Positions 1-7,523 of a DNA stretch of 27,610 nt are shown here, one piece after another. The notes beneath the pieces were generated by a model. It was not told where the DNA came from. It saw only the letters and a program-made list of their open reading frames with translations, and ran no database searches. Source of the DNA: VGRW01 sp041498295 (lineage in GTDB: Bacteria > Myxococcota_A > UBA9160 > SZUA-336); NCBI GenBank assembly GCA_041498295.1, contig JBGQIB010000051.1:1-27610 (forward strand), written 5' to 3'. The position numbers and the translations under genes are program-made. How positions within the stretch are numbered: the first letter of the stretch is position 1; every line of letters begins with the position of its first letter.

Positions 1-248
1 GAGCTGGCCGAGCAGGTGAAGGAGATCACCGTCTACGCCGAGCGCCACGCGCTCACCATCGCCGTCATGGGTTGCCGCGTGAACGGCCCGGGCGAGACGG
101 ACGACGCGGACCTCGGCCTCTGGTGCGGGCCGAAGCACGTGAACATGAAGCGCGGCGGCGAGAAGGTCGGCGCGTTCGGTTACGACGAGGTGCTCGTGCG
201 GCTGAAGCTGGAGCTCGACGACGTGATCGCGAAGAAGGCCGTGCGCGC

Positions 249-252
<4 letters not shown>
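1..252 (+). CDS. ispG: 4-hydroxy-3-methylbut-2-enyl diphosphate synthase, C-terminal part (5' end outside window)
   Basis: This is the last 83 residues of IspG (GcpE), the iron-sulfur enzyme of the MEP isoprenoid pathway that turns methylerythritol cyclodiphosphate into HMBPP in the cytoplasm. The reading frame is open from base 1, so the start lies upstream. The fragment holds the diagnostic MGCRVNGPGE motif: the Cys (fragment residue 25) and the Glu seven residues later (residue 32) correspond to the third Cys and the Glu ligand of the [4Fe-4S] cluster in E. coli IspG. The stretch after it, LWCGPKHVNMKRG, is of the type I remember from deltaproteobacterial IspG. The stop codon overlaps the gloA start (ATGA). 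The other two cluster cysteines are not in the window. Confidence 0.93.
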
Positions 253-628
<376 letters not shown>

Positions 629-632
<4 letters not shown>

Positions 633-1600
633 GCCAGCTCGAAGCGCCCGCTTGTCGCGCTGCGATACGCGGCGTGCAGCCAAGCGAGTGACTGAGCGCC
701 TCGATCGATGCTCCGCTCTGGGCTGCGCCGCTCGCGCAGGAATTCGAGCAGGACGGCGACGCGCGCCGCGTGTGGGTCGTGCGCGCCCGCGATGAGCTCG
801 CGCGTGCCGTCTTCGCGCACGAGCGAGGTCTGCGCCCAGCCCACCGAGATCTCGCCGCGGTTGCCGATGCAGCGCGCGATCGGTCGCGCGCTGGCGTCGT
901 TCCAAGAGAGCCGCAGGCTGGCGAGTAGCCCGTCGCCGTGATCGGTCTCGACGCGCACTTCGTCTTCGACTTCGGCGCCCTGCGCGTTCGCGCTCTCGGC
1001 CAGCTGAATGCGGCGGACCGGCCCCGCGATGCGCTCGGCGATCTCGAGCGCGTCGCCGCCGAGCTCGAGCAAGACGCCTCCGCCGGAGAGCACCGGGTCG
1101 CCGCGCCAACCGGCGCGCGCGTCGCGCTTGTGCGAGAGCGCGATCTCGAGGGCGCACATGCGCCCGATCGCCCCTGCGGCGATACGCTCGGCCACCATCC
1201 GCAGCGCCGGGGCCGCACCGAAGCGCGAGATCGTCAGCGCGATTCGGTCGAGATGCTCGGCGAGCTCCGCGATGCGGTCCGCGTCGTCGGGCACGGTCGC
1301 GAGCGGCGGCTCGATCAAGAGATCGGTGCCGGCGCGCAGCAGCGGCTCGGCCGTCTCGAGGCGGAGCGCGGGCGGCGTACACAGAACTGCGACATCCGGC
1401 GCGCCCCGCGCCGCGAGCAGCTCGACCACGCTCGCGAACGCGCGCACGCCCCGCGCCTCGAGCGCCGCGCGCCGCTCGGGATCGGGGTCCACACCCGCCT
1501 CGACCTCGAGCTCCGGAAGCTCCGCAGCTGCGTCGAGCCAGTCGCGGGCGACGGCGCCGTGGCCGACGAGCACGAGTGACTTCACAGAGACGGCCGACAT
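629..1600 (-). CDS. Gfo/Idh/MocA-family NAD(P)-dependent oxidoreductase
   Basis: A 323-residue cytoplasmic protein of the Gfo/Idh/MocA family, which usually oxidises or reduces sugars, inositols or related cyclic substrates with NAD(P). The N-terminus has a Rossmann start with VLVGHGAVARDWLDAA; a central VLCTPPALRLETAEPLLRAG matches the family's CTPP..H..... block, and LLIEPPLA corresponds to the usual EKP(L/I) motif. Here the catalytic Lys of EKP is replaced by Pro (IEPPLA), so activity or mechanism may differ. The ATG at 1600 was chosen because GGAG lies about 8 bases before it and the Rossmann strand begins just after. It follows the FAD protein gene by 38 bases and is probably its operon partner. 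The substrate cannot be told. Confidence 0.75.
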
Positions 1601-1638
1601 GGGCACTCCTCTCGGATGCGCGAACGAAGCGAGCGCGA

Positions 1639-2934
1639 CTAAGCGGCGCAGGCCGTGACGATCGCCGACGTCTCGCGCGCGAGGATCACTTCGGTGTCCC
1701 AGCCGACGCGGCGCGGATACGCCTGCGCGGCGGTGCACAGAAACACGCGCGTGTTGGGGATGCGCGACGGGATCGTGCGCCGCAAATCGCCGAACAGCGT
1801 GATCGGCTCGGCGGCGTCATTGTGCGAGATGTGCACCGCTTCCACGTCGCGCGCGTCGAAGGACGGGAACCACTGGCGCAAGCTCTCGAGCGCCTGCTTG
1901 CGCACGGCATCGTCCGGCAGCCTGAAGGCGTCGGTGTGCGGGCCGCACTCGTTGCGCACGTACAGGAGGTGACGTCCGCCGAGTGACTCGGCCGGAACCA
2001 CGTGAGTCGCTTCGATCGTGCGCTGGAACGGCAGCTCACGGCCGATGAACGCCGTCTGGTAGTACTCGCCGAGGCGGCGCTGCAGGATCACGAGCGCCGT
2101 GACCTGGCCCTGGTACGGCACGTCGAGATTCGGGAGCTCGCGCGACAGCAGACCGCCCGCGAGCTTCGCGAGGTCACCGGGCGGGAGCGTCGAGACGACC
2201 GCGTCGACGCGCCGCTCCACGCCGTCCACCTCGACCGTGCAGTGCGTTCCGGTGCTCTCGACCGCGGAAACCTCCGCGTGAAGTCGCACCTCGCCGCCGC
2301 GCGCCTCGATCGAGCGGCGCAGGCGCTCGCCGAGCCAACCGATGCCGCCGCGCAGATAGCCATAGACCTCGCGGCGGCCGGTCTGATACGAGTTCAGTTG
2401 ACGCCAAACCCAATACGCGGGAACCGAGTCCGCGTAGTCGCCGAAGCGAACTTCGAGGAACGGACGCCACCACGTCTCGTACACGCTCCGGCCGAACACG
2501 CGCGGCAACCACTCCGCGGCGGGAACGCCGTGAAGGTCGAGCGCGTAGCGCTTGATCTGCGTCGCATACGCGAGGCCGAGCCCCGCGCGCAGCCGATCGC
2601 GACCCGACAGCCGAGCGAGTCCGGCCGTGCGCAAGAGGTCGGCCGCCGAGCTCACCGGGTAGAACGCGCCATTCATCGAAATCGCGGAGCGCGTCGGACG
2701 CCACGCGATCCGACCGAGGCCGCCGAGATCCGCGAGCAGGCCACACAGAGCTGTGTCGGTGTTGCGCAGCGCGTTCGAGAAGCGATCGATGCGCAGGCCC
2801 TCGTGAACGATCGGCGAGCCCAGCTGTCCGAGTGCGCCCGATGGCTCGAGTACCAGCGGCGTGTGACCCGCGCGCGCGAAGTAATGCGCGCAAGTGAGCC
2901 CGGCGACTCCGCCCCCCAGTACCGCGATCCTCAT
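1639..2934 (-). CDS. FAD-dependent oxidoreductase, amine oxidase / protoporphyrinogen oxidase type
   Basis: A 431-residue flavoprotein. It begins with the ADP-binding motif VLGGGVAGLTCAHYFARAGH followed about 20 residues later by an acidic residue (LEPSG), the standard FAD site of the amine oxidase superfamily. Mid-protein, EVYGYLRGGIGWLGERL and the following RRSIEARGGEVRL match the GYLRGG...L...I...GG.v.l block of this family, and the C-terminal end FLCTAAQAYPRRVG is the usual second flavin-contact region. Relatives are often annotated as protoporphyrinogen oxidase-like or as enzymes of surface polysaccharide clusters; nothing here fixes the substrate. The ATG at 2934 is preceded by GGAG and starts directly at the flavin motif; a frame opening slightly upstream is less likely. 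First gene of a two-gene minus-strand operon. Confidence 0.8.
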   Translation of the reverse strand: MRIAVLGGGVAGLTCAHYFARAGHTPLVLEPSGALGQLGSPIVHEGLRIDRFSNALRNTDTALCGLLADLGGLGRIAWRPTRSAISMNGAFYPVSSAADLLRTAGLARLSGRDRLRAGLGLAYATQIKRYALDLHGVPAAEWLPRVFGRSVYETWWRPFLEVRFGDYADSVPAYWVWRQLNSYQTGRREVYGYLRGGIGWLGERLRRSIEARGGEVRLHAEVSAVESTGTHCTVEVDGVERRVDAVVSTLPPGDLAKLAGGLLSRELPNLDVPYQGQVTALVILQRRLGEYYQTAFIGRELPFQRTIEATHVVPAESLGGRHLLYVRNECGPHTDAFRLPDDAVRKQALESLRQWFPSFDARDVEAVHISHNDAAEPITLFGDLRRTIPSRIPNTRVFLCTAAQAYPRRVGWDTEVILARETSAIVTACAA

Positions 2935-3384
2935 TCGGCCACTCCGTCGCCCAAAAGGCCCCACTGCTCCCGACACTTCCGTGTGTGACCGTGCTCACGC
3001 AAAGGTGGTGCCAGTGTCGACGGTCGCGGACTACGGGGGGGAAGCAGGCTCAGCTGATTCGCGGACATCGCACAACCACTTGCAGATCCGCGGCTCCCAG
3101 CTTCAGGCCTCGCGCGATCCTACAGGAAATTTGCTGCGGAGTGGACAGAAAAGCCCCACAGGTTCACGCATACCACGCGGAATTTGCGTGACGACGGTGT
3201 GGGAGATCCCTACCTGGGGAGGGTGCTTTCTGAGTAGCCGACTACCTCACTCCGATCGGGGCTTCGCGGGCATGCGCAGGAGTCGAGTCAAGCTCCTGAA
3301 CTCACTGTGAAACTCGAATCGGCCCCGGGCGCCTCGCGACGCCGCTCGCGGCGAGCGGGTAAACTGCTCGCAGGAGGGGATCCG
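2935..3384. other. 450-nt intergenic region without a convincing gene, partly of lower GC
   Basis: The region lies between a minus-strand start at 2934 and a plus-strand start at 3385, so it should hold two divergent promoters. By hand count, 3121-3240 is about 57% GC, clearly below the flanking genes. Small inverted repeats are visible: GTAG-CCGA-CTAC at 3234-3245, CACGC...GCGTG around 3174-3190, CGCGGA...TCCGCG around 3065-3093, and CGCCGC/GCGGCG just before the plus-strand gene. I saw no convincing -35/-10 pair, no tRNA T-arm and no coding frame with family resemblance. A small RNA or a decayed insertion is possible but not shown. Confidence 0.6.
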
Positions 3385-4293
3385 ATGAGCGCACCGCTTC
3401 CTGCCGTGAGTCTCGCTGCCGTTCCGGCTCGCCGGCGAGCCACGCTGGACCTCGCGCGCGAGATAGAGCGCCGCGGATTCGCCGGAATCTACTGCCCGAG
3501 CTTCGGCGACGGCCTCGGTCTTTGCGAGGCGCTGGCGCTCTCGACCGAACGCATCCCCTTCGGGACGAGCATCGCGAACATCTACCTGAGACACGTGTTC
3601 GACTACGCGCAGACCGCCTCGCTGGTGCACGAGCTCTCTAGCGGTCGCTTCGCGTTCGGCATCGGCGTGTCACACGGACCCGCGCTCGATCGTCTCGGCG
3701 TGAAGGCCGGTCCGCCGCTCAGCGACATGCGCGCGTTCGTCGCGGGACTGCGCGCGGCACAGCGCGTCGGCGAGCTGCCTCCGATCGTGCTCGCCACGCT
3801 GCGCAAGAAGATGATCGCGCTCGCGGGCGAGATCGGGGACGGAATGGTGTTCGCGAACGCCGCGCGCTCGCACGTGCACGAGTCACTCACCGCGCTGCCG
3901 GCCGAGAAGGCGAACGATCCCCGATTCTTCATCGGCGACATGATCCCCACGTGTATCTCGGACGACGAAGCCGCGGCGGCTGCGGTCAATCGCAAAACGC
4001 TGATCGGCTACGTGTCGATGCCGAACTACCGCAACTACTGGCGCGAGGCCGGCTACGTCGAGGAGATGAACGCGATCGAGAAGGCGATCGCCGCGAGGAA
4101 CTACGACGAGGTGCCGCGACTCATGACCGATCGCTGGCTCTCCGACGTCACGCTCTACGGCTCCGTGCGCCGCGTGCGCGAGGGGCTCGAGGCCTGGTAC
4201 GACGCGGGCGTGCGCACGCCGATCTTGGTGCCGTCGTCAGCGGTCGGGAATCAGATCAAGGCGTTCGAGGAGCTGTTCGCCTGCTTCGCGTGA
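3385..4293 (+). CDS. LLM-class (luciferase-like) flavin- or F420-dependent oxidoreductase
   Basis: A 302-residue TIM-barrel protein of the bacterial-luciferase-like superfamily. The sequence shows the family order: an early GFAGIYCPSFGDGL strand, IPFGTSIANIYLR, the block LSSGRFAFGIGVSHGP (family: gR...GlG.g..p), then EIGDGMVFANA and a C-terminal GSVRRVREGLEAWYDAGV. Members use FMN or coenzyme F420 to oxidise or hydroxylate diverse substrates; which cofactor applies here cannot be decided. The ATG at 3385 has an excellent AGGAGG eight bases upstream and is preferred over an in-frame ATG at 3307. It converges on the DUF1329 gene with a nine-base gap and appears to be a single-gene unit. Confidence 0.82.
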   Translation: MSAPLPAVSLAAVPARRRATLDLAREIERRGFAGIYCPSFGDGLGLCEALALSTERIPFGTSIANIYLRHVFDYAQTASLVHELSSGRFAFGIGVSHGPALDRLGVKAGPPLSDMRAFVAGLRAAQRVGELPPIVLATLRKKMIALAGEIGDGMVFANAARSHVHESLTALPAEKANDPRFFIGDMIPTCISDDEAAAAAVNRKTLIGYVSMPNYRNYWREAGYVEEMNAIEKAIAARNYDEVPRLMTDRWLSDVTLYGSVRRVREGLEAWYDAGVRTPILVPSSAVGNQIKAFEELFACFA

Positions 4294-4302
4294 GGACGGC
4301 GC

Positions 4303-5733
4303 TCAGCGCCCCTTCCGCTGCAGTCCCTGGACGGAGAGATACTGCATTACGTCTTCGTCAGACGGCGGCTCACTGGCCAGGACGTAGGCTTCGCGGCGCC
4401 AACCGCCGCCCTCGCCCGAAACGGCGAAGCTCTGCGCGACGGGGATCATCACCCCAAAGCCCGCGCCGTTTCCCTGCCACTGTGCGGACGCGCGATCGTC
4501 CGCGCTGAAGCGATGCGCGAAGACGCCGACCTCGTAGACCGCGCCGTTGCCGCGCCGCGAGATCCAGTACAGCGGCTGGAACGTGAGTGCGTCGATCCAG
4601 AGCGAGACACTCGCGACGTTCCCGTCCGGCACTTTGCGCTGGCCGTCGAGCACGATCGCGCGGCGCAAGTCCCAGCGATCCGACGCGAGTGACAGACCGC
4701 TCGGCCCGAAGTTCCGGCTCGCATCGGGCGGGTATCCGGACGCACGCACGTTCGCCGGCGCGAGCACGTCCCGCGCGCCGGCCAGCGTCCACGCGTACGC
4801 ATTCGGCCGGATCAGGAGACCGACGAAGCCCTTGCGCAGCGGCTCCGACGCCGCCATCGAGGGATTTCCCACGTTTCCCATCTGACCGTCGGGCATGCTG
4901 ATGCCGACGTTCCCGACGGAGCGCGCGCGCGTGAAGCTCGGCACGAACACGCCCTCCGCGTTCTGCGGCGGCGAGCGCCGCACTTTGCGATCGTCCGGCA
5001 GATACACGAAGACGTCGTCGCTCACTTTGTAGTCCGTCTCGACCGCGTCCGGTTGATACTGGCGCCAAGCGAGGCCGCGCGCGGTCTCCGGCTTCATGAA
5101 CGACCCACCCGCGGCGAAGCGCTCCTTCCGATCCTCACCCTTGCCTCCGGGTACACCGTGCAGTGGCAGGAAGAAGAACGTCCCGGAGTACTGCTCGAGG
5201 TCTCGCCCGCCCTCGGTGATCTGCGTGATGCGGAAGTCGCCGCGGAAACCCGCCGCCGCATACCGGTAGCGATAGTCCCAGGCTAGGCGAGCGGCCAGGT
5301 CGGGCGCCGCTTCGTCGAGTGACTCGGCCGCAAACGGCAGCCCCGAGCCCGTGTAGCCGAGCAAGTTACTCGCCTCGTCGAGGCTCGCGTGACCGGCGTT
5401 CGCGCGCGTCGCGTCCGCGAAGTAGGCCGGCACCGGGAAGCGCCGGTAGCAGGGCCCGATCTCCAGCTCCATGCCCTCGAAGAAGAACTTCTGGCGCCGC
5501 TCCCAGACCTCCTCGGGAAGCCAGCCCTGGAGCCGGTGGACGTCCTTGATCTCGATCTTCTCGCCCGGCTTGAAGGCGGGCGGCACGACGTCCTGCGGCG
5601 CGGGGACGGCGTCGCTCGTCCACTGCAGCGGCCGGGGCGAGCAGCTGCCCTCGGGCGGAACGTCGAGCACGTGCGCGCGCGCGGGCGCCGCGAGCGCAGC
5701 CACCAGAAGCAGACTTGTCGCGATCCGGCGCAT
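4303..5733 (-). CDS. DUF1329 family exported protein
   Basis: A 476-residue protein with a clear signal peptide (MRRIATSLLLVAALAAPARA, cleavage after ARA at about residue 21). The mature part resembles DUF1329, a periplasmic or outer-membrane-associated family with a lipoprotein-carrier-like beta fold; in Pseudomonas and relatives it often sits near genes for lipid or steroid breakdown and RND exporters. Typical features seen are YRYRYAAAGFRGDFRI, the tandem SVGNVGISMPDGQMGN region, and a tail with RRAIVLDGQRK followed by LTFQPLYWISRRGNGAVYEVG. The ATG at 5733 was chosen because the signal peptide begins there; only a weak TAGG lies upstream. Function is unknown. The luciferase-like gene ends nine bases away on the opposite strand. 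Confidence 0.78.
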   Translation of the reverse strand: MRRIATSLLLVAALAAPARAHVLDVPPEGSCSPRPLQWTSDAVPAPQDVVPPAFKPGEKIEIKDVHRLQGWLPEEVWERRQKFFFEGMELEIGPCYRRFPVPAYFADATRANAGHASLDEASNLLGYTGSGLPFAAESLDEAAPDLAARLAWDYRYRYAAAGFRGDFRITQITEGGRDLEQYSGTFFFLPLHGVPGGKGEDRKERFAAGGSFMKPETARGLAWRQYQPDAVETDYKVSDDVFVYLPDDRKVRRSPPQNAEGVFVPSFTRARSVGNVGISMPDGQMGNVGNPSMAASEPLRKGFVGLLIRPNAYAWTLAGARDVLAPANVRASGYPPDASRNFGPSGLSLASDRWDLRRAIVLDGQRKVPDGNVASVSLWIDALTFQPLYWISRRGNGAVYEVGVFAHRFSADDRASAQWQGNGAGFGVMIPVAQSFAVSGEGGGWRREAYVLASEPPSDEDVMQYLSVQGLQRKGR

Positions 5734-5764
5734 TGGCCTATTGAGTACCCGAGTGAGTGTCCAG

Positions 5765-6040
5765 ATGCCTCGAGACGCAGCCCGAAGAGAAGTGGTCCGC
5801 GCATTCGAAACGGGGCGCGACGTGCGCCTGCACGCGGACGACGGCGAGGTCCTGGTCGCGCGCATTCTCGGCTTCGACAGCGACGAGCTGCGCTTCGCGG
5901 TGGTCACCTCGTCGCGGCCGGAGCGCTACGCGGTCTGCGACTCCACCGGCTTCGTGCGGCGCTTCGACGAGCTCGAGCGCGCGGTCGTGCTCGAGGCGCG
6001 CGACGAACGCCGAACGCGGCGCGCTCGCCGACACCGCTAA
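5765..6040 (+). CDS. Small uncharacterised protein (91 residues)
   Basis: I do not recognise this family. The 91-residue product is predicted to be mostly beta: VRLHADDGEVLVARILGF, then DELRFAVVTSSRPERYA and GFVRRFDELERAVVLEA, ending in a basic tail (RRTRRARRHR). Such a short Sm/SH3-like pattern could be a nucleic-acid or regulatory adaptor, but that is a guess. Coding is supported by GC-rich third positions and by filling the space between the divergent DUF1329 start and the converging hisN gene. A GTG four codons upstream (5753) is an equally possible start; no strong ribosome site decides it. The TAA stop shares bases with the hisN TAG. Confidence 0.6.
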   Translation: MPRDAARREVVRAFETGRDVRLHADDGEVLVARILGFDSDELRFAVVTSSRPERYAVCDSTGFVRRFDELERAVVLEARDERRTRRARRHR

Positions 6041-6810
6041 GTGTCGCTCCGTAGGCGCGCCAGCGCCGTCTCGTGCAAGAGGCCGTTCGACGAGACCAGA
6101 CTGCCCGCGTAGATCGAGCGCTCGCCCGAGAGCGCGGTCGCGCGTCCGCCCGCCTCCTCGACGATCACCTGCAGCGCCGCGATGTCCCACGGACGCACGA
6201 TCGGGTCGATCGCGATTTCGCCCGCACCGGCCGCCACCAAACAGTGTTGCCAGAAGTCGCCGAAGCCGCGCTGCCGGTGCGTCGCGCGCGCGAGCTCGAC
6301 GAGACTAGGCGGCGTGAATACGCCCTCGTAACCGGCGAGGCTGCCGTGAAAGAGTTGGGCCTGCGAGAGCTCGCGCACGCCCGACCCACGCAAGCGTCGG
6401 CGTCCCTCGAAAGCACCGGCGCCGCGCGCCGCGCTCCAGCGCGTCGACAGCGCCGGCGCACTCACCAACCCCGCGACGATCTCGCCGGCCTGCTCGATCG
6501 CCAGAAGGGTCGCGAACACCGGCACGCCGCGGACGAAGTTGAACGTCGCGTCGATCGGGTCGATCACGAGTCGCGCGTCGACCCGGCCTTCACGCGTGCC
6601 CAGCTCCTCGCCGAGGATCCCGAGGTCCGGATGGCGCTCTGCCAGAAGCTTGCGCGCTGTGGCTTCGATCTCCTGGTCCGCGGCGCTGACCAGGCTGCGG
6701 TCGGCCTTCTCCTCGACGTGGAGGTCGGCGGAGCGGAACAGGCGCACCGCGATCTCGTCGGCCCGGTCGGCGATCTCGACGAGGAAGGGGAGCCAGTCCG
6801 TCGCTTGCAC
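6037..6810 (-). CDS. hisN: Histidinol-phosphatase, inositol-monophosphatase fold
   Basis: A 257-residue Mg2+-dependent phosphatase that most resembles the HisN type known from actinobacteria, which removes phosphate from histidinol phosphate in histidine synthesis. Metal-site motifs are present in order: GEELG, VIDPIDATFNFVRGVPVFA and, near the C-terminus, VRPWDIAALQVIVEEAGG. The phrases FVRGVP.(W/F)ATL, GLVSAPAL and RGFGDFW are close to HisN rather than to general inositol monophosphatases. One oddity is Ala in place of Gly in the DPxDGT motif. The start is taken as GTG at 6810, since the protein homology begins right there; it lies ten bases after the stop of the GGDEF-like gene, so the two are probably cotranscribed. 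Alternative function: a broad-specificity IMPase. Confidence 0.83.
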   Translation of the reverse strand: MQATDWLPFLVEIADRADEIAVRLFRSADLHVEEKADRSLVSAADQEIEATARKLLAERHPDLGILGEELGTREGRVDARLVIDPIDATFNFVRGVPVFATLLAIEQAGEIVAGLVSAPALSTRWSAARGAGAFEGRRRLRGSGVRELSQAQLFHGSLAGYEGVFTPPSLVELARATHRQRGFGDFWQHCLVAAGAGEIAIDPIVRPWDIAALQVIVEEAGGRATALSGERSIYAGSLVSSNGLLHETALARLRSDT

Positions 6811-6820
6811 GCGGCCTAGA

Positions 6821-7468
6821 CTAGCAGCGGCGCTCCAGAGCGCCGGACAGCTCGGTGAGCAGCGCCGAAGCGCTCGGGCCGCCCGGTCGCGGATACCCGG
6901 GGACGATCGCGACGCTGAGTGACGCGCGCACGGCCTCGGAGGTCTGCACGAGCGGCTTGCCGTCGAGTGCGAGCCGCAGGCGCTCCGCGACGCTGCCGAG
7001 CACGTGCGCTTCGCAGCCGAGCAGCACGATCGCGATCGAGGACTCACCCAGACGACCGAGCTCGTCACTCGAGCGCACACGCTGGCGCAGCTCGCGCGCG
7101 AGCTGCGCGAACGCAGCGCGCGCCGTCGGCGCGTCGAGCTGTTCGCTTTGTGTCTTCCAGTCCTCGACCTCGATGGCGATGAGCCCGAGCGACGTGCGGC
7201 GCTGAGGCGCGCGCACGAGCAACGCGTTCAGCAGGCGGTCGAGCGAAGCGCGAGAGAGAAGCAGCGAGTCCAGCTCGCGCTCCAGTTGACCCGAGAGCGC
7301 ATGCCGGACGTCGTCGAATCCGGTGCGCGAGTCGAAGCTCTCTTGGAACTTCGCATCGCCCGTCGGGGTCGTCGCACCGGCGCCGCCGTGCGGGTCCGCG
7401 GCCGCGTCGCGCGCATTGCGTTTCACTCCGGACGAGATCGGAAGCTCGCGTCCGACAATTGAGCGCAT
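6821..7468 (-). CDS. Degenerate GGDEF-like domain protein
   Basis: A 215-residue protein whose C-terminal two thirds follow the secondary-structure pattern of a GGDEF domain: LSGQLERELDSLLLSRASLDRLLN, then SLGLIAIEVEDWK (normally ..l.lDiD.FK), FAQLARELRQRVRSSDELGRLGESSIAIVLLGC and a final ASLSVAIVPG. The signature is lost: where (G)GDEF is expected it has GESSI, and the metal-binding Asp of the first strand is Glu. It is therefore unlikely to make cyclic-di-GMP; it could bind a nucleotide or act as a scaffold. The N-terminal 50 residues are low-complexity and without clear fold. ATG at 7468 is a tentative start with no good ribosome site; a GTG nearer the domain is possible. Divergent from the transketolase gene. 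Confidence 0.6.
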   Translation of the reverse strand: MRSIVGRELPISSGVKRNARDAAADPHGGAGATTPTGDAKFQESFDSRTGFDDVRHALSGQLERELDSLLLSRASLDRLLNALLVRAPQRRTSLGLIAIEVEDWKTQSEQLDAPTARAAFAQLARELRQRVRSSDELGRLGESSIAIVLLGCEAHVLGSVAERLRLALDGKPLVQTSEAVRASLSVAIVPGYPRPGGPSASALLTELSGALERRC

Positions 7469-7523
7469 GTCGCTTGCCGGACACGCGGGAAGCACGCTAA
7501 ACCACGCGCAGGGGCGCAGAGCG

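Noticed and set aside
2894..3310. Open frames on the plus strand through the 450-nt intergenic region
   Set aside because: No ribosome site, no recognisable domain, and base composition unlike the coding regions.
3300..3330. tRNA T-arm-like ACTCGAATC
   Set aside because: No matching acceptor, D-arm or anticodon stem can be folded around it.
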